DNA from: Arthrobacter celericrescens
GTDB taxonomy: Bacteria; Actinomycetota; Actinomycetes; Actinomycetales; Micrococcaceae
Length of the DNA stretch: 56,880 nt
Assembly: GCF_003614925.1 (NCBI RefSeq)
Contig: NZ_QYLP01000035.1
Coordinates: 18,454-75,333, forward strand
Direction: 5' to 3'
This document shows, in pieces, positions 38,062 through 47,494 of the stretch (its first letter is position 1; every line of letters begins with the position of its first letter). Below the pieces are notes generated by a model that saw only the letters and a program-made list of their open reading frames with translations, did no database searches and was not told the origin of the DNA. Made by a program: the position numbers and the translations under genes.

Positions 38062-39708
38062 TCAGCCCGCCGCGCCGACGTCTTTAGCGTCCATGATCCG
38101 GTAGGCATAACCCTGCTCGGCCAGGAAACGCTGGCGCCTCGCGGCGAAGTCCTGGTCCAGGGTGTCCCGGGCAACCAGGGCGTAGAACCGCGCCGCCCGG
38201 CCGTCCTTCTTGGGACGAAGGAGCCTGCCGAGCCGCTGGGCCTCCTCCTGCCGGGACCCGAAGGAGCCGGAGACCTGGATCGCCACGGAGGCCTCGGGCA
38301 GGTCGATGGAGAAGTTGGCCACCTTGGACACCACCAGGGTGTTGATCTCCCCGGCCCGGAACGCGTCGAACAGTTTCTGCCGCATGCGGACGGGGGTTTC
38401 GCCCTTGATCACCGGGGCGTCCAGGCGCTGGCCGATTTCGTCGAGCTGATCGATGTACTGACCGATCACCAGCAGCTGCTCGCCCACGTGAGCGGCAACC
38501 AGCTGTTCGACGAGCGCGGTCTTGGTTTCCGACGTCGAGCACAGCCGGTACTTGTCGGCGTCGTCGGCCATCGCATACGCAACCCGCTCGTCCCGCGGCA
38601 GGTCCACCCGGACTTCCACGCAGTCCGCCGGGGCGATGTAGCCCTGGGCTTCGATGTCCTTCCACGGCGCGTCGTACCGCTTGGGCCCGATGAGCGAAAA
38701 CACCTCGCCCTCCCGGCCGTCCTCGCGGACCAGGGTGGCGGTCAGGCCAAGCCGGCGCCGGGCCTGGAGATCTGCCGTCATCCGGAAGATCGGCGCGGGC
38801 AGGAGGTGGACCTCGTCGTAGATGATGAGGCCCCAATCGTGCCCGTCCACGAGTTCCAGGTGCGGGTAGATCCCGCCCCGCCTGGTCGTGAGCACCTGGT
38901 AGGTGGCGATCGTGACCGGCCGGACCTCCTTGACCGAGCCGGAATACTCGCCGATCTCGTCCTCGGTGAGCGTGGTCCGCCGGAGCAGTTCGTCCTTCCA
39001 CTGCCGCGCCGCCACCGTGTTTGTCACCAGGATCAGCGTGGTGGTGCAACCGGTGGCCATGGCTGCCGCCCCCACGATCGTCTTGCCCGCCCCGCAGGGA
39101 AGGACGACGACGCCGCTGCCGCCGGCCCAGAAGTTCTCCGTGGCCAGTTTCTGGTAGGGCCGCAGCTGCCAGCCGTCCTCGTTGAGGCTGATCAGGTGCG
39201 GCGTGCCGTCCACGTACCCGGCGCGGTCATCGGCCGGCCAGCCCAGCTTGAGCAGCAACTGCTTGAGCTGACCGCGCTGCGAAGAGTGCACCACCACGGT
39301 TTCGCCGTCGATCCGCGGTCCCAGCAGGGGAGCGATCTTCTTGGCGCGGATGACCTCCTCCAGGACGGGATAGTCGTCCGTGCGCATCACCAGTCCGTGC
39401 TGCGGGTCCTTCTCCAAGCGGAGCCGACCGTAGCGGGACATGGTTTCCTCGACGTCCAGCAGCAGCGAATGCGGCACCGGAAAACGTGAGTACCGCAGGA
39501 GCGTGTCCAGCACCTTTTCGGCGTCCAGTCCCGCCGCCCGCGCGTTCCAGAGCCCGAGCGGGGTGAGCCGGTAGCTGTGCACATGCTCCGGGGCGCGCTC
39601 CAGCTCGGCGAACGCCGCAATGGCATGCCTGGCCTCGGTGGCGAGTTCATGGTCCACTTCCAGCAGGATGGTCTTGTCGCTCTGCACAATCAGCGGACCG
39701 TCGCTCAC
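38062..39708 (-). CDS. DNA repair helicase XPB
   Basis: A 548-residue superfamily 2 helicase. An N-terminal damage-recognition-like domain (1-170) precedes the motor. Walker A is LPCGAGKT (203-210), Walker B DEVH is at 298-301, and the XPB-specific RED motif occurs in LVREDGREG. The second motor domain has QEEAQRLGRLLRPK. It is a 3'-5' translocase related to eukaryotic XPB/Ssl2; the bacterial role is not well settled. GTG 39708 has GGGAG upstream. Its start lies 10 bases after the stop of the Helicase_C_3 gene, so the two form an operon. Confidence 0.95.
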   Translation of the reverse strand: MSDGPLIVQSDKTILLEVDHELATEARHAIAAFAELERAPEHVHSYRLTPLGLWNARAAGLDAEKVLDTLLRYSRFPVPHSLLLDVEETMSRYGRLRLEKDPQHGLVMRTDDYPVLEEVIRAKKIAPLLGPRIDGETVVVHSSQRGQLKQLLLKLGWPADDRAGYVDGTPHLISLNEDGWQLRPYQKLATENFWAGGSGVVVLPCGAGKTIVGAAAMATGCTTTLILVTNTVAARQWKDELLRRTTLTEDEIGEYSGSVKEVRPVTIATYQVLTTRRGGIYPHLELVDGHDWGLIIYDEVHLLPAPIFRMTADLQARRRLGLTATLVREDGREGEVFSLIGPKRYDAPWKDIEAQGYIAPADCVEVRVDLPRDERVAYAMADDADKYRLCSTSETKTALVEQLVAAHVGEQLLVIGQYIDQLDEIGQRLDAPVIKGETPVRMRQKLFDAFRAGEINTLVVSKVANFSIDLPEASVAIQVSGSFGSRQEEAQRLGRLLRPKKDGRAARFYALVARDTLDQDFAARRQRFLAEQGYAYRIMDAKDVGAAG

Positions 39709-39718
39709 TGAAGCTCCC

Positions 39719-42199
39719 TTACTTGTGTGGCTTGGCGGCCTGCCCGGCCGCGGGTTCGACGTCGACAATCCGGTGGATCGACAGCACCCGTTCGGTGTCC
39801 CGGGCAGGGTCGAACACCCGGACCCTACCACCGGAGACGGACACAGGAACAACCGTTTCGCTGTTGGAATTCCCTTGTCCGTCCACCACGTTCATGGTCA
39901 CGGCCTGCTTCAGGCGGATGGCGCGCTGCAGCGCCTCAAGCCCCAGCTGCGCGGCCGCCTCGCCGGAGGTCTCCGCCGCCCCGCCCCGCCGGTGCCGCAG
40001 CACCGCAAGCTGCGCTTCGACGTCGTCCTCTGCGGGAGCCGAGCGCGGCGCCGAATAGACCGGACGGGCACTTCCGGCGACAGCGGCGGTCCGCTTATAA
40101 CGGACGACGGCGGGCTCGGGCTCCTGCACGGTGGGGGACAGTCCCAGCTCGCGCAGCACCCTCGCGGTCTCCCGGGGGCTCGCCGCCGAGGTGAGCACGG
40201 TGGGTGCGATCCGGACCAGGCCCAGGCTTGACGCGCCGGCCTCGAGAAGGAGTTCGGCGATGGCGGCTTCGTCGTCGCTCTGGATGAAGCTGGCGCTGCT
40301 CGCGACGCGCAGCCTGCCGTGCCTGGACGCGGTGTCCTGCACCAGGTACTCCAGTGGCTGGGGTACGTCCGTGGCGGAGTGCTCGCCCAGGAACTGCAGG
40401 ATGGACGCGGCGTCCTGGCCGGCGTCGAGCGCCCTGCGGATGGAAGCCTCGGAGAAACGGTAGATGGTGGCGGGGCCCTGCCCCTCGGCATCGGCGAGCA
40501 GGGTGAGGCGCTCGCCGAGTCCCGGCGCCAGGTACCCCGGCGCCACGGCAGTGAGGTCGGCCTGCAGGAGCACGTGGTTGACGGCGGCCGGCAGGTGCTC
40601 GCCGAGGATTTCCAGGGCCCGGTCCGGCTCTTCGACGGCGATTGCCGCGCCGAGCTGGGTGAACGCGCCGGAACCGATGAGCCCCAGGAGTTCCGCCTCG
40701 CGCAGGATCCCTGGCACCAGGGAGCTGAAGCGGCGGGCCATCCGGGGCTGTGACCACTCCGCCCGTTCCAGGACGGAACGCGCGTCGAGGACGGGGGCCC
40801 GGCCGTCGGGCGCGGAGGCCTCCACCGTGAGTTCCTGCAGGATGTCCAACACGCGACGCCGGATCAACGGGGCGTCCGGGCGCTGGGCCTCGGCGGACAG
40901 GGCGTTGATGGTGGTTCCGGCGGAGTTCGGCCTGCCTTGGTGGCCGGCGGATGCCGACACAGCCTGTCCCACCAGGGAGGGCGCCCGTTCGCTTGCCAGC
41001 CAGGCGTTGACCACCCAGAGCCATTGTTCCTGGCGCGGCAGGGCGAGCCACTCCAGGCCCTGCGGCTGGATCCAAGTTGAGCTGTCCACGTCCAGGCGCA
41101 GGAGCCCGGCCAATGCGGCGACTTCCAGGAAGAGGCCGGTCTCGCGGATTTCCAGCCGGAGCCTGTCCGCGAGGCGCTTCAGTTCGCGCACGCCAACGCC
41201 GCCGCTGCGCAGAGTGGCGAGCGGCTGCTCGCGCACGGCCGCGAGCAGTTCGCCCAGGAGCCGCAGGGCCTCGGCGATCGCGCCGAGGGCCGCGTTCCGG
41301 CGGAGCAGGGCGCTAGTGAGGCCCAGTTCGGGCTGCGGGGCCTGCACCGTGAAATGGTCCACGATCATGCCGTTGCGCAGGGCCAGCCCCACGCTGTGCG
41401 GAAGCTCCACGTGGGAGGCGTCCAGGGGGACCAGCAGGCCGCGGGCCAGCAGCCAGTCGACAGGGCCGACGTCGGGTCCTTCGTTGCCGATCGAGGCCAT
41501 GCGCTGGGCCTGGGGCACGGCACCCATGGCCCAGTTCCCGAACTTGTCCAGCAGGGCGCGGGTCCGCTCCGGGGCGCCGGCGAGGATGTGGTCCAGGGCC
41601 TTGGGTCCAGAGGTCCAGCGCTGCAGGGCGAGGGCGGCCTCCATGGGGGTGGCCGCCTCCGGGACGCCCGCCCCGCTGCGGCGCAGCTCGGCAACCAGAT
41701 GGACCACGCGCTGCGCGAAGGCAGGCTGCAGCCGCACCAGTTCCGTGTAGCTGCGGCCCAGGCCCGCCGGGTAGATGCCCACCACGTCCTTCAGGCTTCC
41801 CACCGGAAGGTAGAAACGCTGCCTGGACACGGGCGGATGGGTGCCGGTGGGCGGCTCGCAGCGGTGGATGAGGGCCAGGTCCCCGAGCCGGTGGAGGATG
41901 GCCTCCAGCGCCGTCAGCGTGGCCCCGGCAATTGCCTTCTTCAGTCCTGCGGCGGAAACGCCGTGGCCGGTGTCCGGGTTCGTGCAGAGATGCACGGCTT
42001 CGAGGACCTGCATCTCCGGCTTGGTCAGGCGCTCCAAGGCGCGCTGCACGCTCACCCGCGCGCTGGCCCGTGCAGCGAGGGCCGCGAAGTCCGGGGCCGC
42101 CGGGGAAATCAGGTCCGGACGCGCGGCGAACAGGGCCCGCAGCGAGTCGTCGCTGCGCGCTTCCAGGTCCTTGCTGAGCGCGCGGATGAGGGACATCAC
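39719..42199 (-). CDS. Helicase_C_3 / WYL-like domain protein, XPB partner
   Basis: An 826-residue protein. The first 480 residues are helical repeats of unassigned type (SLIRALSKDLEARSDDSLRALFAARPDLI at the N-terminus). About residues 530-690 match the Helicase_C_3 domain (HVLLQADLTAVAPGYLAPGL, IYRFSEASIRRALDAGQDAASILQFLGEHS, VPQPLEYLVQD). The C-terminus (about 765-820, LKQAVTMNVVDGQGNSNSETVVPVSVSGGRVRVFD) looks like a WYL-type domain. It has no Walker motifs, so it is not an active helicase. It pairs with XPB, as in M. tuberculosis (Rv0862c-Rv0861c), and may load or regulate it. Function undescribed as far as I know. Confidence 0.85.
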   Translation of the reverse strand: MMSLIRALSKDLEARSDDSLRALFAARPDLISPAAPDFAALAARASARVSVQRALERLTKPEMQVLEAVHLCTNPDTGHGVSAAGLKKAIAGATLTALEAILHRLGDLALIHRCEPPTGTHPPVSRQRFYLPVGSLKDVVGIYPAGLGRSYTELVRLQPAFAQRVVHLVAELRRSGAGVPEAATPMEAALALQRWTSGPKALDHILAGAPERTRALLDKFGNWAMGAVPQAQRMASIGNEGPDVGPVDWLLARGLLVPLDASHVELPHSVGLALRNGMIVDHFTVQAPQPELGLTSALLRRNAALGAIAEALRLLGELLAAVREQPLATLRSGGVGVRELKRLADRLRLEIRETGLFLEVAALAGLLRLDVDSSTWIQPQGLEWLALPRQEQWLWVVNAWLASERAPSLVGQAVSASAGHQGRPNSAGTTINALSAEAQRPDAPLIRRRVLDILQELTVEASAPDGRAPVLDARSVLERAEWSQPRMARRFSSLVPGILREAELLGLIGSGAFTQLGAAIAVEEPDRALEILGEHLPAAVNHVLLQADLTAVAPGYLAPGLGERLTLLADAEGQGPATIYRFSEASIRRALDAGQDAASILQFLGEHSATDVPQPLEYLVQDTASRHGRLRVASSASFIQSDDEAAIAELLLEAGASSLGLVRIAPTVLTSAASPRETARVLRELGLSPTVQEPEPAVVRYKRTAAVAGSARPVYSAPRSAPAEDDVEAQLAVLRHRRGGAAETSGEAAAQLGLEALQRAIRLKQAVTMNVVDGQGNSNSETVVPVSVSGGRVRVFDPARDTERVLSIHRIVDVEPAAGQAAKPHK

Positions 42200-42237
42200 T
42201 TCAACGTTACCGCCCGCAGGACCCAGCGTGCCCTGCC

Positions 42238-42453
42238 TTATTTCCGGCGGCGCTGGACCACCGCGTCCACCACCAGGACGAGCATCGCGAGAAAGGCAAG
42301 CGGCAGGCCGTAGAGGGCAAGCGACGTCATCCAGGCGGGGGCGGCGCTGCCCGCGGCGGCGATCGCCATGACCCCGCCCACGGCGGCGAGGGACAGCAAA
42401 GCGACGACGGCGGCGGCGATCGTCAGGGGGCGGCGGTAGCCGGTGATACTCAT
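42238..42453 (-). CDS. Small two-helix membrane protein
   Basis: A 71-residue protein with two hydrophobic helices (about residues 10-34 and 43-63) and a basic C-terminus QRRRK. ATG 42453 gives a compact membrane protein; the longer upstream frame is not convincing. It lies between the Helicase_C_3 gene and the divergent cold-shock gene. No family recognised. Confidence 0.6.
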   Translation of the reverse strand: MSITGYRRPLTIAAAVVALLSLAAVGGVMAIAAAGSAAPAWMTSLALYGLPLAFLAMLVLVVDAVVQRRRK

Positions 42454-42623
42454 GGAAGCAACGCTAACAGCCCGTCCCAAAGCACGGGATCGCTGCCCGG
42501 CACGATAACCTTGAGGGAACAGACCAACACGGAGCAGGCAATCGCCCCTGATCCCGCAGGAACCCTGCGGATGCGGTGAGCTGCCGGCCGTGTCTCCACG
42601 CAAGAACGAAGAAGGTTGAATAC

Positions 42624-43007
42624 GTGCCCACCGGCAAGGTCAAGTGGTATGACAAGGACAAAGGTTTCGGCTTCCTCGCGGCCGAAGACGGCCAGGAAGT
42701 CTTCCTGCCCAAATCGGCGCTGCCCGCAGGCGTGAACGAACTCAAGGCCGGAACCCGGGTCGAGTTCGGCGTGGCCGACGGCCGCCGCGGCGCCCAGGCC
42801 CTCGGCCTGCGGGTGCTGGACAAGCTGCCGTCCGTTGCCAAGGCCAAGCGCATGGGCGCCCGCGAGCTCGCCCCCGTGGTCCAGGACCTCGTGTCCGTGC
42901 TCGACAAGCTGTCCGGCAGCCTCTCCGCCGGCAAGTACCCCGACGGCGCCAAGGGCAAGGCCATCGCGGCTGTCCTCCGCAAGGTTGCCGACGAGCTCGA
43001 GGCCTAG
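42624..43007 (+). CDS. Cold-shock domain protein with C-terminal extension
   Basis: A 127-residue protein. Residues 1-65 are a cold-shock domain (GKVKWYDKDKGFGFLAAEDGQEVFLPKSAL). RNP1 is intact (KGFGFL), but RNP2 is altered to VFLPKSAL, so aromatic base-stacking residues are partly lost. A helical extension (residues 70-127, KAKRMGARELAPVVQDLVSVLDKLSGSL) is not found in classical CspA. GTG 42624 follows GAAGAAGG. The order with a DUF3027 gene and serC resembles the M. tuberculosis Rv0871-Rv0884c region. Confidence 0.9.
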   Translation: MPTGKVKWYDKDKGFGFLAAEDGQEVFLPKSALPAGVNELKAGTRVEFGVADGRRGAQALGLRVLDKLPSVAKAKRMGARELAPVVQDLVSVLDKLSGSLSAGKYPDGAKGKAIAAVLRKVADELEA

Positions 43008-43014
43008 GCCACCC

Positions 43015-43665
43015 ATGACCTCCGAATCCGTAGAAGCCGGCCAGGCCGACGCTCCCGCAGCGGCGGACGGGGGCTCTTCCGCGCGGAAAACCGCTGCGGC
43101 CACGTCCCAGGGAGCACCGGCGAAGGCTCCGGCAGCCAAGCCGCGCGCCGGCGTCCCGGTGTGGCGGGTCGGCAAGCCGGACGCCTTCCTCGCTGCCGCC
43201 GTCGACGTCGCCCGCGATGCGGTGGCCACCATCGCGAAGGACAGCGAGATCGGCCCGCACATCGCGGCGAAGTCCGAGGGCGAACGGGTAGTCACGCACC
43301 TCTTCGAGTCCCGGCTGCCCGGCTACGGCGGCTGGCAGTGGTACGCCGTGGTGACGCGCAATTCCCGCTCCAAGACGGTCACCGTGAGCGAACTCGGGCT
43401 GCTGCCCTCGGAGGAATCCATCCTGGCCCCCGAATGGGTCCCGTGGGCCAAACGCGTCCGCCCCGAGGATGAGGCCCCGGTTCCGGAGAGCGATTCCGAC
43501 GACGACGGCGAGCCCGGTTCCGAGGCCGACGAACCGTCCGCTGGCGCAGACGCAGCCGACGGTCCCGAAAACGCTGCCAGCGGCGCCGACACTTCGGAAG
43601 ACACCGACGAACCCGACGAGGAACCCGACGACGATGGCGGCGACGGCGAATCCGAGGCTGAATAA
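43015..43665 (+). CDS. DUF3027 family protein with acidic tail
   Basis: A 216-residue protein. Its core has VWRVGKPDAFLAAAVDVARDAVATIAKDSEIGPHIAAKSEGERVVTHLFESRLPGYGGWQWYAVVTRNSRSKTVTVSELGLLPSEESILAPEWVPWAKRV, the DUF3027 signature. It is flanked by an Ala/Pro-rich N-terminal 45 residues and a very acidic Asp/Glu-rich C-terminal 65 residues. Acidic tails of this kind often contact basic partners. It starts 7 bases after the cold-shock gene, so the two are in one operon and may work together on nucleic acids. Function unknown. Confidence 0.88.
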   Translation: MTSESVEAGQADAPAAADGGSSARKTAAATSQGAPAKAPAAKPRAGVPVWRVGKPDAFLAAAVDVARDAVATIAKDSEIGPHIAAKSEGERVVTHLFESRLPGYGGWQWYAVVTRNSRSKTVTVSELGLLPSEESILAPEWVPWAKRVRPEDEAPVPESDSDDDGEPGSEADEPSAGADAADGPENAASGADTSEDTDEPDEEPDDDGGDGESEAE

Positions 43666-43709
43666 GTCTTGGGGTGTCCTGCAGGTGATCCGGATGAAGG
43701 CGGCAACTG

Positions 43710-45008
43710 ATGTCCACCTTCAAATCCCTGCACATCCGCAACTACCGCGTCTGGTTCCTGGGCGCCTTGGTCTCCAACGTCGGGACCTGGATGCAGCGTA
43801 CTGCCCAGGACTGGCTGGTCTTCGACCACCTCAGCAACCATGACGCCGGCGCCATGGGCATCACGCTTGCCCTGCAAATGGGTCCACAGCTCTTCCTGGC
43901 GCCTTGGGCGGGGCTGCTGGCGGACCGCTACAACCGCCGCCGCCTGCTCTTCCTGACCCAGGGGCTCATGGCCCTGCTGAGCACGGGCCTGGGAATCCTG
44001 GTGGTGGCCGGGGCCGGGCAGCTGTGGCACGTCTACGTCTTCGCCCTCCTGCTGGGACTGGTGTCCGCGCTGGATGCGCCGGTCCGCCAGACCTTCGTCT
44101 CCGAACTTGTAGGCGACGATTCCCTGGCCAACGCCGTGGCGCTCAACAGTGCTTCGTTCAATGTCGCCCGCATGATCGGCCCGGCCGTCGCCGGCGTGCT
44201 CACCGTGGTGGTGGGTCCGGGCGGGGTCTTCCTGCTGAACACCGTGACGTTCCTGGCGATGATCCAGGCCCTGGCCCTCATTCCCATGGGCACCCTGCGT
44301 GTGCAGCCCCGCGCCGCGGCGGGCAAGGGCCGCATTGTTGAGGGCCTGCGCTACGTTCGCCACCGCCGGGACATCGTGGTGGTCCTTGTGGCGATCTTCA
44401 TCATGGGCACCCTCGGGCTGAACTTCGTCCTGTTCATCGCGGCGATGGTGGGCACGGAATTCGGCATGGACGCCAGCGCCTTCGGGCTGATGAATTCGGT
44501 GATGGCCATCGGCTCGGTGGCCGGCGCGCTGCTCTCGGCCCGGCGGGGACGGCCGCGCCTGCGCCTGATCTTCGGGGCCGCCGGGGCCTTCGGTGTGGCC
44601 AGCCTCCTGGCGGCCCTCGCCCCCGATTACACCTTGTTCGGGTTCGCGCTGGTGCCCGTGGGACTGTTCGCGCTGACCATGATCACCAGCGCCAACGGCT
44701 ACGTGCAGTCGACCACCGATCCGGTGATGCGTGGCCGCGTCATGGCGCTGTACATGGCGATCTTCATGGGCGGGACACCCATCGGGGCGCCGCTGGTGGG
44801 CTGGATCGCCAACGTCGCCGGCCCGCGCTGGTCCCTCGGCGTCGCCGCGGCCGCCGGCATCTCGGCCGCCGTCGTCGGGCTTGTCTGGATTGTCAGGGCG
44901 CGGCAGCTCCGCCTGCGGTTCGACCGGAGCGCAAGGGGGCTGCGGGTCTTCCGGATCGCCTCGGTGTCGACGGGAGCAGCCCAGGCTTCCGACAGGCAGG
45001 CTCCTTAA
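43710..45008 (+). CDS. MFS transporter (EntS/MFS_3-like exporter)
   Basis: A 432-residue major facilitator protein with about 12 membrane segments. It begins LHIRNYRVWFLGALVSNVGTWMQRTAQDWLVF and has the motif A-like loop GLLADRYNRRRLLFLTQ, as in the MFS_3/EntS group of drug or siderophore exporters. The substrate is unknown; siderophore export is possible given the iron genes nearby, but unproven. It lies 44 bases after the DUF3027 gene and is followed by a terminator shared with serC. Confidence 0.9.
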   Translation: MSTFKSLHIRNYRVWFLGALVSNVGTWMQRTAQDWLVFDHLSNHDAGAMGITLALQMGPQLFLAPWAGLLADRYNRRRLLFLTQGLMALLSTGLGILVVAGAGQLWHVYVFALLLGLVSALDAPVRQTFVSELVGDDSLANAVALNSASFNVARMIGPAVAGVLTVVVGPGGVFLLNTVTFLAMIQALALIPMGTLRVQPRAAAGKGRIVEGLRYVRHRRDIVVVLVAIFIMGTLGLNFVLFIAAMVGTEFGMDASAFGLMNSVMAIGSVAGALLSARRGRPRLRLIFGAAGAFGVASLLAALAPDYTLFGFALVPVGLFALTMITSANGYVQSTTDPVMRGRVMALYMAIFMGGTPIGAPLVGWIANVAGPRWSLGVAAAAGISAAVVGLVWIVRARQLRLRFDRSARGLRVFRIASVSTGAAQASDRQAP

Positions 45009-45015
45009 ACAGAAA

Positions 45016-45043
45016 GCGCCGCCCCGGAAACCCGGAGCGGCGC
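45016..45043. terminator. Bidirectional terminator between MFS gene and serC
   Basis: GCGCCGC (45016-45022) pairs with GCGGCGC (45037-45043) around an inner CCGG/CCGG stem. On the minus strand the hairpin is followed by TTTCTGTTT, fitting a serC terminator. Confidence 0.75.
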
Positions 45044-45058
45044 CGTCCAGTAGTTGTA

Positions 45059-46192
<1,134 letters not shown>

Positions 46193-46342
46193 TTAGCTCC
46201 AATGGTGTAGCGGCCTGGTGGTTCGTGACGGGTGGCAGAAGTGCGCCATCGCCTCCCCAATTCTGCCTGACTTCGCCGGGAGCTCAGAACCGGGGTGTCA
46301 CAGTGCGCCACGCCCCGGCAAATGTGCCCCGCACACCGCCCC

Positions 46343-46377
46343 GGAATTATCAAGAGTAATTCCAAATAAGCTAAGAT
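46343..46377 (+). promoter_or_regulatory. Palindrome and promoter upstream of the IdeR-type gene
   Basis: GGAATTA (46343-46349) and TAATTCC (46357-46363) are perfect arms with a 7-base spacer. A -10-like TAAGAT follows at 46372-46377, so the palindrome covers the -35 region. It does not match an iron box, so a different regulator is implied. The regulator start (46479) is about 100 bases on. Confidence 0.5.
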
Positions 46378-46478
46378 GGAGCCTGGAGTCCGGGCCGGAA
46401 TGCCCGCGAATCGGCCGCCTGTCCGCTTGCGGTACGGTGGAAAATACGCAAGATACTGTGCTCGAGGAGCTGAGCTGG

Positions 46479-47174
46479 ATGACGGATTTGATCGATACCA
46501 CTGAGATGTATCTTCGAACCATTTTGGAGCTCGAAGAAGAGGGCATCGTGGCTCTTCGTGCCCGCATCGCCGAACGCCTCCGGCACTCCGGCCCCACGGT
46601 TTCCCAGACGGTGGGCCGCATGGAGCGGGACGGGCTCGTCGTCGTCTCCAATGACCGCCACCTCGAACTGACTCCGGCCGGGCGCAAGCGTGCCACCGAA
46701 GTCATGCGCAAGCACCGGCTCGCGGAACGGCTCCTGTCGGACGTCATCGGCCTGGACTGGGCCTACGTCCATGACGAGGCATGCCGCTGGGAGCACGTGA
46801 TGAGCGAACGCGTCGAGCGCAGGCTGTACGAACTGCTCGACCGGCCCACCGAGTCCCCCTACGGAAACCCGATCCCGGGGCTCGAAGCGATCGGTGGGAC
46901 CCCTGCACTTCCCTTCGGCGACGGCGTCGTCAACCTCCTGCAGGCCATGGACGACTACGCTCCGGACGCCCGCGTCGTAGTCAGCCGTCTGGCCGAGCCG
47001 ATCCAGGTGGAGCCCGAACTGCTGGTGCAGTTGGACGAAGGCGGCATCCGCCCCGGCGCGCAGGTGTCCCTGGCCCGGGTAGGGGAGTACATCTCGGTCC
47101 GCGTCCCGGGCATTGAGGGCGCACTGGAGCTTCCGCCGGAAGTCGCCGCACACGTCTTTGTGACCGTCGCCTGA
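46479..47174 (+). CDS. ideR: DtxR/IdeR-type iron-dependent transcriptional regulator
   Basis: A 231-residue metalloregulator. It has a winged helix at residues 1-72 (IDTTEMYLRTILELEEEGIVALRARIAERLRHSGPTVSQTVGRMERDGLV), a dimer and metal domain, and a C-terminal SH3-like domain (about 150-231). Metal ligands of DtxR are all conserved: M10, C102, E105, H106 at one site, and H79, E83, H98 with E173 and Q176 at the other. With Fe(II) it should repress iron-uptake genes, such as fbpABC in this window. ATG 46479 has GAGGAG 9 bases upstream. Confidence 0.93.
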   Translation: MTDLIDTTEMYLRTILELEEEGIVALRARIAERLRHSGPTVSQTVGRMERDGLVVVSNDRHLELTPAGRKRATEVMRKHRLAERLLSDVIGLDWAYVHDEACRWEHVMSERVERRLYELLDRPTESPYGNPIPGLEAIGGTPALPFGDGVVNLLQAMDDYAPDARVVVSRLAEPIQVEPELLVQLDEGGIRPGAQVSLARVGEYISVRVPGIEGALELPPEVAAHVFVTVA

Positions 47175-47272
47175 CCCCTCGGCGAAGATAACGAATTTAT
47201 TACTGAGGGTGTTAATCACCTATAGTTGGGTACTAGCGCTGATACCAAAGCGTTACCTGATCCGGAGTCGAA

Positions 47273-47485
47273 CTCTGCCAGCGGAACAGGTGGATTAATC
47301 CGTTCATTGGCAGGGGCGGGGGAACCATCACTGGTTGCCGCAAGGCAGCCTTGGGGTGAAGTCCGCACGGGAAGCATGTAACGCAGGGCCTTTCTGGGAT
47401 ACCTCTGTGCCGCGTGCCTTCCTGCGGGCCAGGTCTGTGCACTCTCTGACCTGAATCCGACAGCTAACCTCGCAGGCTTCCAGAG
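47273..47485 (+). promoter_or_regulatory. c-di-AMP riboswitch (ydaO/yuaA class) upstream of the M23 peptidase
   Basis: Conserved segments in order: GGCAGGGGCGGGGGAACCA, CTTGGGGTGAAGTCCG, and TGAATCCGACAGCTAACCTCGCAGGC. CTCTG (47273-47277) and CAGAG (47481-47485) close the structure. The ribosome binding site of the peptidase overlaps the 3' end. High c-di-AMP is expected to switch the hydrolase off. Confidence 0.93.
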
Positions 47486-47494
47486 AGGAACCTT

